DNA from: Anthopleura xanthogrammica
Taxonomy: Eukaryota > Cnidaria > Anthozoa > Actiniaria > Actiniidae
NCBI GenBank assembly: GCA_964019055.1
Contig: OZ025219.1
Span: 8,994,388-9,058,387, forward strand
Reading direction: 5' to 3'
Length of the DNA: 64,000 nucleotides
In this document: positions 47,101 to 57,658 of the stretch, piece by piece
Layout: each line of letters begins with the position of its first letter
Position numbering within the stretch: the first letter of the stretch is position 1
The notes under the pieces: generated by a model
What the model was told of the DNA's origin: nothing
Databases searched by the model: none
Seen by the model: only the letters and a program-made list of their open reading frames with translations
Position numbers and translations under genes: made by a program

Positions 47101-48209
47101 GGCACTTTCATGAAAAATTTGTGGTGTAGACCTTTTCTGAGATAGCAAACATGGTGCATCATGGTCTAGCTTGGGTACAAACATCTTTTTTCATCATGCC
47201 TCATATGGTGATGTTTGTACCCAAGCTAGACCATAATGCATCTTGTTTGTACAACTCATAAAATGTCTTTGCTATGGAGTATGCTTTGTTATGGAGTATT
47301 TTACAATAAGATTTGCTATTAATTTTTAATTTTTAATTCTAATTAAATTTTTTCTTTTTTCTCCAGAATATAAAGAAAGCCAAAATAGAATCACCCAAGT
47401 CGCAGTCAGCCAAAGCTTCCCCAAGAAAGACCTTACTAGCAGAAAGAATAGCACAAGAAAAAGCACGGCTCAAACGTGTGGAACAAGATCTGGCAGAGAG
47501 GTTAAGTCACTTTATGAAATCTCCCAGCAAAACTCAGCCAAATAAAACAAACAAACCTGTTGGTTCCCATACCAAACAACAGCCAAAACCAGAAGAAAGC
47601 ACTGCTCCTCCAAAAATGGATGAAAAAGCTCCTGATGAAGCAACCCAAAGCACTGATCCGGCAGTTGTTCAAGATTCTGCAACTCCAATGGATGTAACAG
47701 AGACAAACAGAAAAGAGAATGAGAGAATAGTGTTTAATATTGATGATAGACAGTTAGATTACATCAAGAAACTACAGGTGGGTACTGTATCTCTGACACC
47801 TGGAGCCAGTTGTACCAAGCCTGGATAAAGTTATCAGATAAGAGTTATTCAGTGTATAGAATTTGTATAGGTTGTATCTGCTGGATAAGGATTTATCCAG
47901 TGGATAGCGCTATTCAGGCTTCTTACAACCAGCTCTTCCTGTAAAAAAGTAAATGTTGTTTATAGTGATAGGGTGTGTGAGTGAAAACCAGTAATAATGC
48001 TGAGTTTGTTTACCCACAATGAAAAAGAAGAAGAAAAGGAGAGGAAAGGAGAAGAAAAGGAAGGGAGGGAATGGGAAGGGAGAGGAGAAAAGAGGAGAAC
48101 TTGGTTAAGAAACCTTGAAGCACAGGAGGGCCAGTACCTTTATTATTTTAAATTAATTATCATATTTTGTAAATACTTATTGTATACCTACAATTCTGGG
48201 TACAAATAG

Positions 48210-48280
<71 letters not shown>

Positions 48281-51200
48281 AAGTTGAGTGTTGTAAATAT
48301 AAAAAGAAGTGGTAGTGGCTTATGAAGTGGCTTAGAAGTGGCTTATGGAGCAAACATCACAGAAGAGCCCCATATGGAGAGTGATGATTGTAAAGTTTAA
48401 GTTTCTATTGTTTACTCTTCTTTTCTTAGGTTGAAAAAGAAAAGACAGGACCCACATTCCCTAAATCTACACATGAGACACCTCAGCCAGTACACAAGAG
48501 AACAGCTTCATGTATATGGCTAGAAACCAACCAAACCACCCTACCAGTACTAGATGTTAACCCTACTAACCTGGACTGGTTAGGCAGCTCTAGTAAGTCA
48601 AGAGAAGCTGATGAAACAGAGGAGATGGAAGAAGAAGAAGTCAATAAAAGTGTTCCTGTGGGCTTGTATGAAACTGTTCTGCTGTATTTCAGATCCTACA
48701 GGTTAGGATATTACTGTTATTGGGCTTATTGTTTTATAGGAGAATAACGAGAAGTGTAATGAAATTCTGAGTTCCAGATGGGATTCAAACCCACAACCTT
48801 CCATTTTCTAGTCGGCAGGGCCCGCAGAGAGGGAGGTGCTGGAGGGGCTTTGGAAGGGCTTTTTACTGGACTATTAAACCAAGACATCTTGAATTATATC
48901 TACGTAGATGTCTGTGTCACATAATTATTAAAATGAGTCTAATATTCTGTTTCACTTAATCTCTAGGCTCTCTCCATATTTCCGCACCAAGGCAGGACTA
49001 TCTCTTAGCTCTCTCACCTTCACAAACAAGCTAAATCCATTCAAATCCCTCTGTGATTATGAACTGAAAGGAGCATGCAATGATGAAGACTGCAAGCACC
49101 AACACTGCCGTGATTACACACCCACAGACACTGACGCCATCAGAGATCTAGCATCATACTCAATACAAGCATCGGAAAAATTACCACAGACTGTTAAAGA
49201 AAGAAGGATTAATTTAATTGTAGAGAAATTTACCAAACAATACAAAGGAAAAATCCCATTGGACCAGTTATTAGTATTACTTGTGAATAGTATTAAAAAA
49301 GATGGGAAAAAGACCACGCCGTTTAACATAAGTGGGTCAGTTAGATCAGTAGCACGATCGCAGCATCAACCGGCAACTGATGATGAAGAGAGTAGTACAG
49401 TTGACAGAGGAAGGGGAGTTCAATTTAGAAGAAAGGATGAAAGGAAAATTAAAAGAAATGCTGAGGAATCAAGAATCGAATGGTAAATACCTAGTGATAT
49501 ACATATTAGAAAAATGATTATATGTTGAGAGCTTGACCCCAGATCCCTGTCATTCTTACAGCACATGCTCGACAAAATGACAGATTCTCTGGGAAACCCA
49601 GCTTAGAAATTCAAGCTTTGTGATTGGATCAAACATTCTCTGGGAAACCCAGCCTAGAAATTCAAGCTTTGTGATTGGAACAAACATTCTCTGGGAAACC
49701 CAGCCTAGAAATTCAAGCTTTGTGATTGGATCAAACATTCTCTGGGAAACCTAGCCTAGAAATTCAAGCTTTGTGATTGGATCAAACGTTTCGTGCCTTG
49801 ATTGCACAGTGAAAATGAGGCTCTTAGAATGAGAGTGAAAAAGTTTTGGAATTTGGGCATCATGCTAAATGTATTGTTTACTCCATTCTTTTCCAGCCAA
49901 GAGATCCGATACTTCTCAGAAGTCTATGACAACATCAAAACACTGACTGATGCTGTCGAAGAATCACCATCAGATATAGCATTATGGATAAAGCTATCTA
50001 GACTACAGTTACATCAAACACATGATGATAATGGTGAAGGGCAGGATATGGGTCTAATGCAGTGCTTGAATACTTTGTCAAGGGGACTTGAAGCTAATCC
50101 AAACTCTCAGGTATTGTCATGTTCTACCCAATTTGTTTTTTGGCATTTTTGTAGTGGCATTGTGTTACATAGGTCAACCTTTCTTTCACTTGTAACAACT
50201 CTTTCAGAATTTTTAAGCAATGGTTCCCAAATTTTTAGAATGCCAAACTTGGAAGATGTAGCTTGGTGTATTGCATGTATTTCAATCTCTTTCTTATCTC
50301 TCTTTCTCTGTCTTTTCATTTCCTCCTCCCAGTCTCCTCTACTTTGTTTCATTCTATCCTGCTTCCCAATTCTCCTACTCTTCCATCTCCCCCCCTTTCA
50401 TTCTGTCCCTCCTCCATATCTCTTTCTTTCCATTGTCTCTCTCCCTTCCCTCCATCCCTCACCTTCTGCTTCCTCTTTCATTCCCTTTCCATTTGGTATA
50501 TTTTTAATAGTATTTTAACATTTGTTTCAGGAGCTTTGGCTTGAGTACTTGAAGCTCTTCAGACTCCAAGGACATCCAGATGAACACAAAGAGCTCTGCG
50601 AACAAGCCATAGGGTTCACACCTACCTATGACATATGGTGGCATTACCTGGACTCCGTCAACACTTATGACGGCAAACGAACAATATGTCTAAGGCTGCT
50701 CAACCACCTAGTCAAGCAAGAACAGGAACAAATAGACGGACTTCATTCCCACAGAATTCTTGAATCTTTACTCTATCTCATTCAGTTAGAGCTCTACACT
50801 GGCAGGCGCAAACTAGCTTTGCTTGCCTTTCAATCTGCAATTGGAAAGAAAAAAACAATGTCTAATGATGAAAACAGTATGCCAAAGCTTACCACCAAGA
50901 TATCGGCACAGGATCTTTGCCTTGCATGGCTAGCGTATATTCATGTATTGGAATTCCACAGGCTACCAGCGACATGGTTTGACCCAAAGTATGGTCACCC
51001 AACTAGAATGATTGCCAAGGATTCATTTGTGTTTCCATGGCAACCTGGTAGTGGGACCCGCACACCAAGTGAAAAGATACTTGGAATGTTTCATGGTATG
51101 TTTCTCTGCAATATTTTCATTTTGAGATGAGATGATGAAGGTAAATGCAGGCTGCCAAGTGACGAAAGCAAGGAATTTCAGGCATATATTTTAAACTAAC

Positions 51201-54200
51201 AAATCCTTTTGCCATAAATTTCCTCGCTCTCATGCCTGCATTCGATACATTTGACAACAATCTCACATTTGGAAATAAACTATTGGTTACACATTATTTT
51301 AGAGTAAAAAGAGTCCAAAGTTTACCACATCCTATAGCGATACTTCATGTGACTTAAGTCTTTGCCATTCATGTGCCAACCAGTGATCGATTGGCTGGTC
51401 AAACAAAGCAACTTGTGAAGAGCTTTTGTAAAAATGGTTGACATATTAACATCACAATGCTATTGTTTGTAAACATGAGTATTGCTATAAGAATTTTTTT
51501 TGAAAAAATGTAATGAATTTTAATCTCCTACAGAGGCATTACGTGCATGCACACTCAAGGCAACTTCCAATAAAGTTGCACTGTGCCTTCCTCTCTATCA
51601 AAACCTGCTTGCCTTGGAAAGAGCTCATGGAAGGCTGGACTCAGCAAAAGGAATCTGCCGAAGACTACTCCAGGGCACCCCAGGACAGATGGAACTTTGG
51701 CAGTGCCTTGCTGCCCTGGAGGAAGCCACAGGTAACCCAAAGCAAGGTTTGGTTGTCTTGAGTGAAGGATTGAAGAAGTGTGGGTACAACTGGGAGCTGG
51801 CTTACACTACTGCAAGACTGCACCTTGAACAGGTTAGTCTATAACATTCTTATAAATTGGATGTGACTGGGATGGATTGGATGTGACTGGGATGGATTGG
51901 ATGTGACTGGGATGGATTGGATGTGACTGGGATGGATTGGATGTGACTGGGATGGATTGAGTGTGACTGGAATAGATTGGGTGTAACTGGGATAGATTGG
52001 ATTTGACTAGGATGGATTTTTTGGGTCTGGGATGGATTGGATGTGCCTGAGATGGAATAGACATGACTAGAATGGATTGGATTTCATCCGCCCATCCGTT
52101 CGCCCATTCCATCCATCCATTCATTCATTTGTCCTTCCATCTCCATCTGTATACCCAGTCATCCACTAATCAGTCTGTTACCTTTCCTCCCATTCATTCC
52201 ATCCCATTACCAATCAACCAATCAATCAATCAATCATTTTGTCCTATTCATCTATTCATTTCTATTCATTCACCCAACTAGTGATGTTACCACGTCACAT
52301 GTTCGATACTTCTGATCATCCCAATAGCCTTGCTAACAAAAATAATTCCATTTTTAAAGGAATATCTTATTATTTACACATTAGGGTGAAGCATCCAAAG
52401 CCATAGAGACACTGGTGTATACAATCAAATCAAGATACCTTGATCCAAGCAGAACAAAGGAATCTCCCAAGAGCCTTGCTGCTACAGACTCAAGTACTGA
52501 CCCCATATTACTGTACAGGAAACTTCTATCACTACCAATACCTTATGATAGCAAACCACCACCTCTAATGGGTGGGGTTGAACAGAAGCAGACTGGGAGG
52601 GATGAACTGTACTTGTGGCTAAGCTACTGGTAAGAGCACTGTTATGATGAATGATTATGATGATGATTATGATTATGACAAATGATTATTGATAATGATG
52701 GTGGTGGTGGTGGTAATGATGAATGATGATGGTGATGGTAATGATGATGATGATGGTAATGATGAATGATGATGGTCATGGTCATGGTCATGATGATGAT
52801 GGTTATGATGAATGATGATGGTGATGGTAATGATGATGATGATGGTAATGATGAATGATGATGGTGATGGTAATGATGATGATGATGGTAATGATGAATG
52901 ATGATGGTGATGGTAATGATGATGATGATGGTAATGATGAATGATGATGGTGATGGTCATGATGATGATGGTTATGATGAATGATGATGGTGATGGTCAT
53001 CATGATGATGGTTATGATGAATGATGGTGATGGTAATGATGAATGATGATGGTTACACGTATGATGAATGATAATGATGGTGATAATGATGATGGTGATA
53101 GTAATGATAAATGATGGTTATGATGAATGATGATGATGGTGATGGTAATGGTAATGGTGATGATAATGATGAATAATGATGGTGATATTGATGACATTCA
53201 TGTCTGTAGGTGATGACAATATAGTCATTGTTTCAGATGATGATGATGATGTTGATGGTTATTCTTTTATTAATACTAATATTTACTAATAATATTCACA
53301 GTTTACTGTTGGAACTGTCCCCCAGCATATCACCCTTGTGTCTCCAGTACAACCTCTCAGCAGAGTCAGCATATGAGACAGCAGTCCATACTCTAATAAA
53401 CAGGAATAATGCCCAGGCCATATGGCTGGAGTATCTCTTCTATAAGATGTCAAGAGTGACACCACCCACTACCTCATCCAATTCAGATTCTCTGAAGCCT
53501 TTGGATGATCTGGTGAATAGATGTCTAGTATCTGTTAGTGCTAGTAGAACATTGCCTTACTCTACGTCAGAGTCTTGGCTGGATTACAGCTTTCACAACC
53601 AGGTATTTAATTTTTGAAAATAGTTGTAAGGTAAGACAATCTTAGTTGATATTACCTTTAAAATTTATTTAAAATTTAAAATTTATTTATTTATAAAAAA
53701 TTTATGCCACTTGACCTCTTTGAGGTGGACGGAAAGCCTCACAGGTCTAGGACCCGATTACAAGGCAACCGATAGATCGAATTAGAATTTGGAAGTTAAT
53801 TTTTGTGGAGGGAGGAAAACCGGAGAACCCGGAGAAAAACCCTCGAAACACAGGAGAGAACCAACAAACAACTCTACTCACATACTACACTGAGCCCAGC
53901 AAGGTTCGAACCCTGGTCGCATTGGTGAGAGACAAGCGCTCTCACCGCTACGCCACCTGTGCTTCCCCTTGTATTGTGAAGAAATATTCCTTTTTTTCTA
54001 CCAGCCCTTGTGCAAGTTTCCCTATTTCATACAAGGTGTCATTCCCTCAAGATTCTTTGTTTAAATTCCCTATATTACTACTATATTCTTTGGTATGTGC
54101 TGACAAGATAAAAATTAATGACATATTAATGGGTAATAAAATACATTGTGGTACATGGGAACAGTGGAAAGGTATACAGGAACAATTTACTTGATTGACA

Positions 54201-56138
54201 GCAATCACAACTTGTCTCAATCAACACATAGCAATGAAAACAATAGTAATATATCTTCTCAAATGTTACTTGCGAACAAAGAAATAATACTCAAGGGGTT
54301 GATGCATGGATGACAGTAATAGTTAAGTATCCCAAATACAGCAATGTGATAAGTTCTCTTTCTTGGTATTTGTTTCTGTCAGGTCATCAATCTGTACCTT
54401 GGTTGTCTCCCACAATCATTATGGTCAGCTGTATATACCAAGTATCTTAAGCTGTATCCTAGCAACCTGCAGTTAGCCATACGGTAAACACTATAAACTA
54501 TCTCGTTAAAAGTACATGTACACTTCTTTGTTTGATAATTTCTGCATTATCATCCTATATGAACTTGTTCAGGGGTTTTCTCCAAGTTCTCCAGATTTCC
54601 TCCCTCCACAAAACATTTTGTTTGATTGATTTCAGGGCATGTGAGCATGAAGCAAGCACAGGCTGTGTTGACCAGGCCGTCAAGATAGCTTCAATCTTCT
54701 TAGCCGAGCATCCATCATCAATCACTATGTGGAAAATGTACTGATCTTCTTTCATCACTCCCATTTTCTTTTTTCTTTTTTTTTTTTTTCTAGATTTCTT
54801 TTGCCTTCCCTGTTGTTGTCCTCTTTTCTGTTATTCATTTTCCATTTTCATTATTTCTTGCCAGAATTTATTTGAATAGAATTTTTCCAAATTTGCTTCA
54901 TGAATAAGGTCAAAAGTTGTCTCTTAATGTTTGTGATTTTTGGATTTTGAACCGATTTTTCTGGGTCACTTAAGCAAATTTCAGAAAGTCCTACATTTTT
55001 TTAATGTTTTGTATTATCCCTTGCTCTGTGTCTTTGTCTTTTTATTATCTTCTACTAAGCTTCTTACTTTTGTTGGCTTCAATTTCATTTTGCTCTGCAG
55101 ATTGATCTCATTAAACCTTCAAAGAAACCACACCAAGGAGGTTAGTATATCATGCCATTTCCTTCCCATTCCCTTCCTTTCCCTCCCTTTCCCTCCCTTT
55201 CTTCTTATTCCTTCATTTTGTATCATTAATATTTTTCAATTTTCATCTATCTCTTTTTAAAGATGCTTTTTCCCTTATTTTTCTCCTTCAGTATTGTCTT
55301 ACATTTCTCCACTTTCATTCTTGCTTTCATTTTTCCATTTTTTTAGATTTATTATTTAGCTTTCTGGTCTGTTGTCCTATCTACTTTCCAATCATTCTTT
55401 TCATTTTTTCCCATGCAATTCCAAGTACTTTCATTCTTCATTCCACTTTTCCACTTTAACTTCAGTGTTATCCTTTCAACTTTCTTTTTGCATTATTTTT
55501 CTTTATTTCGTTTTTTCCTTTTAATAGCCTTTCCTTTGTCTTTCATTATATTTTTATATTTTATTTTACATAACTTCCTGTGTCTGTTGTCAGGCTCACA
55601 AGTTGTACCAGCAGTCAACAGATGTGCTCCCATTTGCAGCTACACTCTGGAAAGATGTAAATTATCACCTGAAAGCCTTTACTTCAGCTGTTTATTGTTT
55701 GCTTGTTTGTTTTTCGATAGGCCATTTGAACTAATTCTCTACTTGCATGCTATATCATGGCCACAAGCCACCCCCTTAAAGTTGTTCTAGATCTGCCAGT
55801 GGTTGGCCTCATCACAGGGGTGTATCCAGGATTTTCCAAGGGGGGGAGAGGTTGTATCCTCCAAAAAGCTGAACCAAAAAATTTGGGGATTTTTTACAGG
55901 CATTATGTTTAATGCCATTTTTCATATGGTCACATATAAGCCAAAACTCCACCCCACCCCCTCATAATCCACTCTCCCCCTATCTAAAAATGAAAGCTTG
56001 TTATTTATCTCATTTCAGTTTATCATGTTTGAGATAGTAAGGAATGACGACAAATCATCGATGAACGAAATCATCAAAAAGTGCAAGACTATTGGAGTAG
56101 ATGTTGAAGAGTACCTGAAGACACTACAGGGAAAATAA
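37795..56138 (+). CDS. ZFC3H1: ZFC3H1, zinc finger C3H1 domain protein (PAXT exosome adaptor), complete, 28 exons
   Basis: ZFC3H1 bridges polyadenylated nuclear RNA and the MTR4/exosome in the PAXT connection. Exons: 37795-38197 (or to 38140), 38966-39764, 40226-40443, 40863-40943, 41252-41289, 41378-41416, 41910-41957, 42603-42684, 42937-43100, 43491-43637, 43906-44070, 44631-44817, 45225-45342, 45678-45852, 46487-46720, 47367-47777, 48430-48701, 48967-49482, 49897-50110, 50531-51095, 51534-51832, 52385-52629, 53302-53602, 54383-54483, 54636-54737, 55101-55140, 55594-55656, 56019-56138. All phases close, giving about 2,048 aa (2,029 with the shorter exon 1), near the human length of about 1,990. 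Order matches the family: acidic N-terminus, basic stretch, proline-rich part, LLREILLKS motif, coiled coil, CCCH finger, helical TPR/HAT repeats. Confidence 0.95.
38400..38524. mobile_element. Foldback MITE, family 4, in ZFC3H1 intron 1
   Basis: cagtttagacattgaatttc / acatgtgccga at the left are inverted at the right as tcggcacatgtgaaatttga / cgtctaaactg. A diverged relative lies at 46738-46835 (cttcacatgagccgaacc; ggctcatttgaag). Confidence 0.75.
38527..38815 (+). mobile_element. SINE copy, second subfamily, in ZFC3H1 intron 1
   Basis: It shares ggttttcctccctccgttaa, aacatgtgagttgagtgttg and agtggtagtgtgtgtggagt ... gagagtgatggttgta with the copy at 28517. It abuts the family-4 MITE. Confidence 0.65.
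38966..39764 (+). CDS. ZFC3H1: ZFC3H1 exon 2: [11 protein letters not shown] motif and basic nuclear signal
   Basis: The acceptor is ttcccag and the donor gtatgt. It contains [20 protein letters not shown], matching the EDLLLKYKQIQLELE segment of vertebrate ZFC3H1, and then acidic sequence. ESFKPFKIKPL-type residues follow (here [13 protein letters not shown], against FQAFELKPL in vertebrates). Near the end is a strong basic cluster ([17 protein letters not shown]) that should serve as nuclear localisation signal. Confidence 0.88.
39809..39942 (-). mobile_element. Foldback MITE, family 1, in ZFC3H1 intron 2
   Basis: Reverse orientation relative to the other copies: atagaccccttgagcatgac at the left, gcattctgacgtgctgcaag + gggtct at the right. 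It starts 45 nt after the exon 2 donor. Confidence 0.85.
39943..40106. mobile_element. Foldback MITE, family 3, in ZFC3H1 intron 2
   Basis: ttagccaacttttgatattc + tggttgagtgatca (left) and tgatcactcgaccagaatat + caaaagtgggcta... (right; tcagatcactcgacc) are inverted. Inner pair aaggctccagggaaatga / atttccctggagcct. It directly abuts the family-1 element. Confidence 0.85.
40498..40742. mobile_element. Foldback MITE, family 5, in ZFC3H1 intron 3
   Basis: aagcaacaaaaactgtgcaa at the left, gaatgattttgttgctcg at the right. The inner gcaacaaaattttgttgttg and gcaacttgcggtgcaac repeat the pattern of the copy at 12466. Confidence 0.75.
40954..41141. mobile_element. Foldback MITE, family 3, in ZFC3H1 intron 4
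   Basis: It begins tagcccacttacgagatatg, 10 nt after the exon 4 donor, and ends gaattgggcta. Inner pair acaaaggttacag / gaaacctttgtgtg and aaggctccctg / cacggagcct. It fills about 60 percent of this 308-bp intron. Confidence 0.75.
41727..41871. mobile_element. Foldback element in ZFC3H1 intron 6
   Basis: aagccagttcaaagttaaag (left) inverted as ttaaactttgaactgactta (right). Inner pair acgcatgcgattttatccc / gggataagattgcatgtgc. Confidence 0.7.
42098..42366 (-). mobile_element. SINE fragment and half of a family-2 MITE in ZFC3H1 intron 7
   Basis: 42098-42186 is the SINE middle part in reverse (tggagggagg, agaaaaaccctcaat, tctcacat). 42230-42366 is a family-2 right arm (aaacaaagaaatgatactca, aaaacattacacccaagcta). 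Both are degenerate. Confidence 0.55.
42738..42870 (+). repeat. 22-bp minisatellite in ZFC3H1 intron 8
   Basis: About six units of the cttaccaaccacttactgac type, the central ones near-identical. Confidence 0.75.
42937..44070 (+). CDS. ZFC3H1: ZFC3H1 exons 9-11: LLREILLKS motif and acidic [13 protein letters not shown]
   Basis: Exons 42937-43100, 43491-43637 and 43906-44070. The first ends in [20 protein letters not shown], equivalent to EMLLREELLKSLANKR in vertebrates, a conserved short motif in the N-terminal half where MTR4-bridging contacts are mapped (assignment by family knowledge). The third contains [15 protein letters not shown] then [19 protein letters not shown], matching VVVTLNDSDDSESD and GGLESMIKEARR. 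Its 3' splice site lies inside a 92-bp tandem duplication. Confidence 0.9.
43238..43435 (+). mobile_element. tRNA-derived SINE in ZFC3H1 intron 9
   Basis: Head gggtggcgtagtggtagtac, B-box-like gttcaattcctggac, body gagggtttttctccagtttc, tail gatctgtgagtgatgccctg with a single truncated 57-bp unit. It ends about 55 nt before the exon 10 acceptor. Confidence 0.75.
43729..43930 (+). repeat. 92-bp tandem duplication spanning the exon 11 acceptor
   Basis: The unit holds the end of intron 10 (catctgttattccatctctc ... ttctcctgtag) and the first bases of exon 11 (gtacctatccagccccctca). Acceptors lie at 43813 and 43905, exactly 92 bp apart, with a third partial unit at the left. Only the downstream acceptor gives an open frame. 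Confidence 0.9.
44155..44350. mobile_element. Degenerate foldback in ZFC3H1 intron 11
   Basis: cttggaataacggccggtca at the left pairs with tgactggccattatttcaag at the right. Inner gactgaccaaatt / ttactggtcaaaatgacc pieces fit a foldback. Confidence 0.6.
44631..46720 (+). CDS. ZFC3H1: ZFC3H1 exons 12-15: long coiled coil
   Basis: Exons 44631-44817, 45225-45342, 45678-45852 and 46487-46720. [20 protein letters not shown] matches the family's TPEALPEEKKIEYRLLK. Heptad-rich sequence follows ([60 protein letters not shown]), the central coiled coil of ZFC3H1 expected to mediate self-association. The intron between the last two exons contains a 309-bp CATC microsatellite. Confidence 0.92.
44818..45160 (+). 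repeat. Degenerate gggaattgaatgg repeats in ZFC3H1 intron 12
   Basis: Irregular recurrences of gaattgaatgggatttt, about 18-35 bp apart, begin right after the exon 12 donor. Confidence 0.6.
46088..46397 (+). repeat. (CATC)n microsatellite, about 77 pure units
   Basis: About 309 bp of uninterrupted atcc/catc repeat in ZFC3H1 intron 14, flanked by degenerate atccattcatc sequence. The open minus-strand frames (Trp-Met-Asp-Gly repeats) are produced by the 12-bp codon period. Confidence 0.95.
47154..47242. mobile_element. Short foldback in ZFC3H1 intron 15
   Basis: atggtctagcttgggtacaa + acatc is followed 30 nt later by its inverse gatg + tttgtacccaagctagacca, then t-atgcat. The stem is about 30 bp and nearly perfect. 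Confidence 0.75.
48211..48280 (+). repeat. (TTG)n microsatellite
   Basis: About 23 pure ttg units in ZFC3H1 intron 16, followed by a SINE second-subfamily tail (gtaagttgagtgttg ... gagagtgatgattgta) to about 48400. Confidence 0.9.
48967..49482 (+). CDS. ZFC3H1: ZFC3H1 exon 18: CCCH zinc finger
   Basis: This exon carries the name-giving zinc finger. The zinc ligands are Cys codons at 49052, 49076 and 49091 and the His codon at 49103, spaced C-x7-C-x4-C-x3-H (core [18 protein letters not shown]). That is the same spacing as in vertebrate ZFC3H1. [20 protein letters not shown] precedes it, matching FSPYYRTKEKLPLSS. After the finger a conserved helix ending [14 protein letters not shown] leads to a basic linker. 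The donor splits the last codon after two bases. Confidence 0.95.
49585..49790 (+). repeat. 51-bp minisatellite, four copies, in ZFC3H1 intron 18
   Basis: Unit ttctctgggaaacccagcct + agaaattcaagctttgtgat + tggatcaaaca at 49585, 49636, 49687 and 49738, with few differences. As 51 is divisible by three, a minus-strand frame stays open, but there is no sign of coding. Confidence 0.9.
49897..56138 (+). CDS. ZFC3H1: ZFC3H1 exons 19-28: C-terminal TPR/HAT-like helical repeats
   Basis: Ten exons encode about 680 residues of helical repeats with the aromatic pattern of TPR/HAT units. Examples: [125 protein letters not shown]. Several match human ZFC3H1 almost residue for residue, e.g. [13 protein letters not shown] and SRIVNTESFVMPWQ (here [13 protein letters not shown]). 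It ends [20 protein letters not shown] and TAA. The 54737 donor is weak (AT|gtactg) but is the only one that joins in frame to 55101. Confidence 0.93.
51857..52090 (+). repeat. 20-bp minisatellite in ZFC3H1 intron 21
   Basis: Units of ggatgtgactgggatggatt, five exact copies and then increasingly diverged ones, followed by a degenerate (CATT)n stretch to about 52280. Confidence 0.9.
52640..53260 (+). repeat. (GAT)n microsatellite in ZFC3H1 intron 22
   Basis: Long irregular gatgatgatggtaatgatga repeats with a recurring block of about 60 bp (aatgatgatggtgatggtaa). It fills most of the 672-bp intron. Confidence 0.9.
53705..53968 (-). mobile_element. tRNA-derived SINE, well-preserved Pol III boxes, in ZFC3H1 intron 23
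   Basis: On the minus strand the head reads aggtggcgtagcggtgagag (A box) and agggttcgaaccttg (B box, a near-exact GGTTCGANNCC). The body cgagggtttttctccggg, ttttcctccctccacaaaaa follows. It is the best tRNA-like head of the family in the window. Confidence 0.85.
54568..54618 (+). mobile_element. SINE fragment just upstream of ZFC3H1 exon 25
   Basis: caggggttttctccaagttc + tccagatttcctccctccac + aaaaca is the SINE middle segment, ending about 18 nt before the exon 25 acceptor at 54635. Confidence 0.6.
55141..55593 (+). other. Pyrimidine-rich ZFC3H1 intron 26
   Basis: Almost entirely T/C-rich on the plus strand (cattcccttcctttccctcc and many ttttcatttttcc runs). Chance hydrophobic frames result. 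No element recognised. Confidence 0.6.
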
Positions 56139-56608
56139 CCTGGTATTATCTGTAATGTGTATATAGCTACTAATACCCTACGTCTAAGGTAAATCCCAGG
56201 ATACTGGGTTAGTGCAACCTTTGGGACAAAGTTTCAGTTAGAGAGGCCAAATATAGTATGCCTTTCAAAAGACTTTTTATTGATATGGAACATTGTGATA
56301 TACAAACATGAATAATGGTCTCGTGCAAAATGGTATAATTTCTAGGTATGTTTACTCATGCTTATAATGCATTGATTATATGGTTACCCAGTGAACATGT
56401 GCTTACGCCACATACTCAGAGTTTCCTGCAAGTTGCAATGGTTACCTGCCCTAATACTTCAAGAAATTTACCAATTTCATCTGTAGCGCACAAAAGTTTA
56501 TTACAACTTAAATGGGTGGATTATGGTTATTGCAAATGATATTTGGATATTTTTTGTAATCCAAAATTATATTTTGATATCTAAAAATAATTATTGTGTA
56601 TATACTAG

Positions 56609-56762
56609 TTATACAATGGTTTCGAGTGGCATACCATGGAATATCTCATGAGTCACTTGTAGTTCCTAGTAAACACAGAAGCCTTTGGGCGGGTGTGTAT
56701 ACAAAGAAAATACAAGTGACAAGTGGGATATCCGTGGTATGCCACTCGAAACCATTGTATAA
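56609..56762. mobile_element. Foldback MITE with about 32-bp inverted ends
   Basis: ttatacaatggtttcgagtg + gcataccatgga at the left is repeated inverted as tccgtggtatgcc + actcgaaaccattgtataa at the right, with one mismatch or so. Confidence 0.85.
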
Positions 56763-57255
56763 CCATTTTATCCCATACCATAGAAAATACAAATGCGTAG
56801 ATGCAATGCATAGTGCATGATGGGAAGGAAGAGTGAAATACCGACGAATGTATATGGCTTTTCTGCTTTGTGATTGGCTGTATTTTCTATGGTGTGAGCT
56901 AAAGTAGAATAGATTATATTATTGACAGTTCATGTTAAATTAATTCTAACGAAATAGATATTGACCAATTCTATTGCTTTCTTTTGTTTTCAATTGAAAA
57001 TTAGATCAATAATAGTTTAATATTAATTTAATAATTGACTGAAAACAAAAGAAATAATAGAATCATTCCATCGAGAGTTAAAATTCTTGTATGACTTTTA
57101 TCCATATTGGTGTATTTTCTTGTTTTAGGGCATATTGTTTTCCATTTTAAATTTTCTTTGTTTAACGGTTGCACATGAAAAGATATATGAATATGGATAC
57201 AATTCAAATAAGGAATCTTAATCTCAAGGAAATGACGTGTATTGTGGAATATTAC

Positions 57256-57440
57256 AGCTATTTTCATGAACATGCAAATGCGGTCGCTGCAAGCTGCATG
57301 CTGAATTTTTTTTTTTTTTTTGCTGCTGTCAATCAAAAGTAATCATTTGGTACCTTTTATATTTTTGACTGGCAGCAGTGAAAAAACAAATTCCAATGAT
57401 CAACTCGCAACAACTGAGTTGGCATGTTTATGAAAATAGC
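57256..57440. mobile_element. Foldback element
   Basis: agctattttcatgaacatgc at the left is inverted as gcatgtttatgaaaatagc at the right. Inner gctgctgtcaatcaaaagta / ttgactggcagcag pair. Confidence 0.7.
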
Positions 57441-57652
57441 AGTGACCAGTACACTATTACTTTATACAGTAGTTTTACTTTATAGTTTTGTCATTAAGAG
57501 CCAAGTACTTTCCTAGATTTTCATTAAAAATTGGCCTTTACGTAATCAAATTTTACAAAATATTTCCATTACAATTTCCTTCTTACTTTAGGAAGCCTTT
57601 ATTACTAATAGTTCTCATTGTCAACACTTCATTAGGAAAGATTTATTTGAAA

Positions 57653-57658
57653 AATAAA
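57653..57658 (+). terminator. Candidate polyadenylation signal for ZFC3H1
   Basis: AATAAA lies about 1.5 kb after the ZFC3H1 stop. A second AATAAA at 58791-58796 is followed by a GT-rich stretch (ttgtagtttataaatgttg) and may be the better site. The choice is not resolvable from sequence. Confidence 0.3.

Noticed and set aside
50271..50544. Hydrophobic Ser/Leu/Phe-rich frames before ZFC3H1 exon 20, and similar ones at 54940-55790
   Set aside because: They lie in pyrimidine-rich intron ends; several frames are open at once and composition follows the T/C bias.
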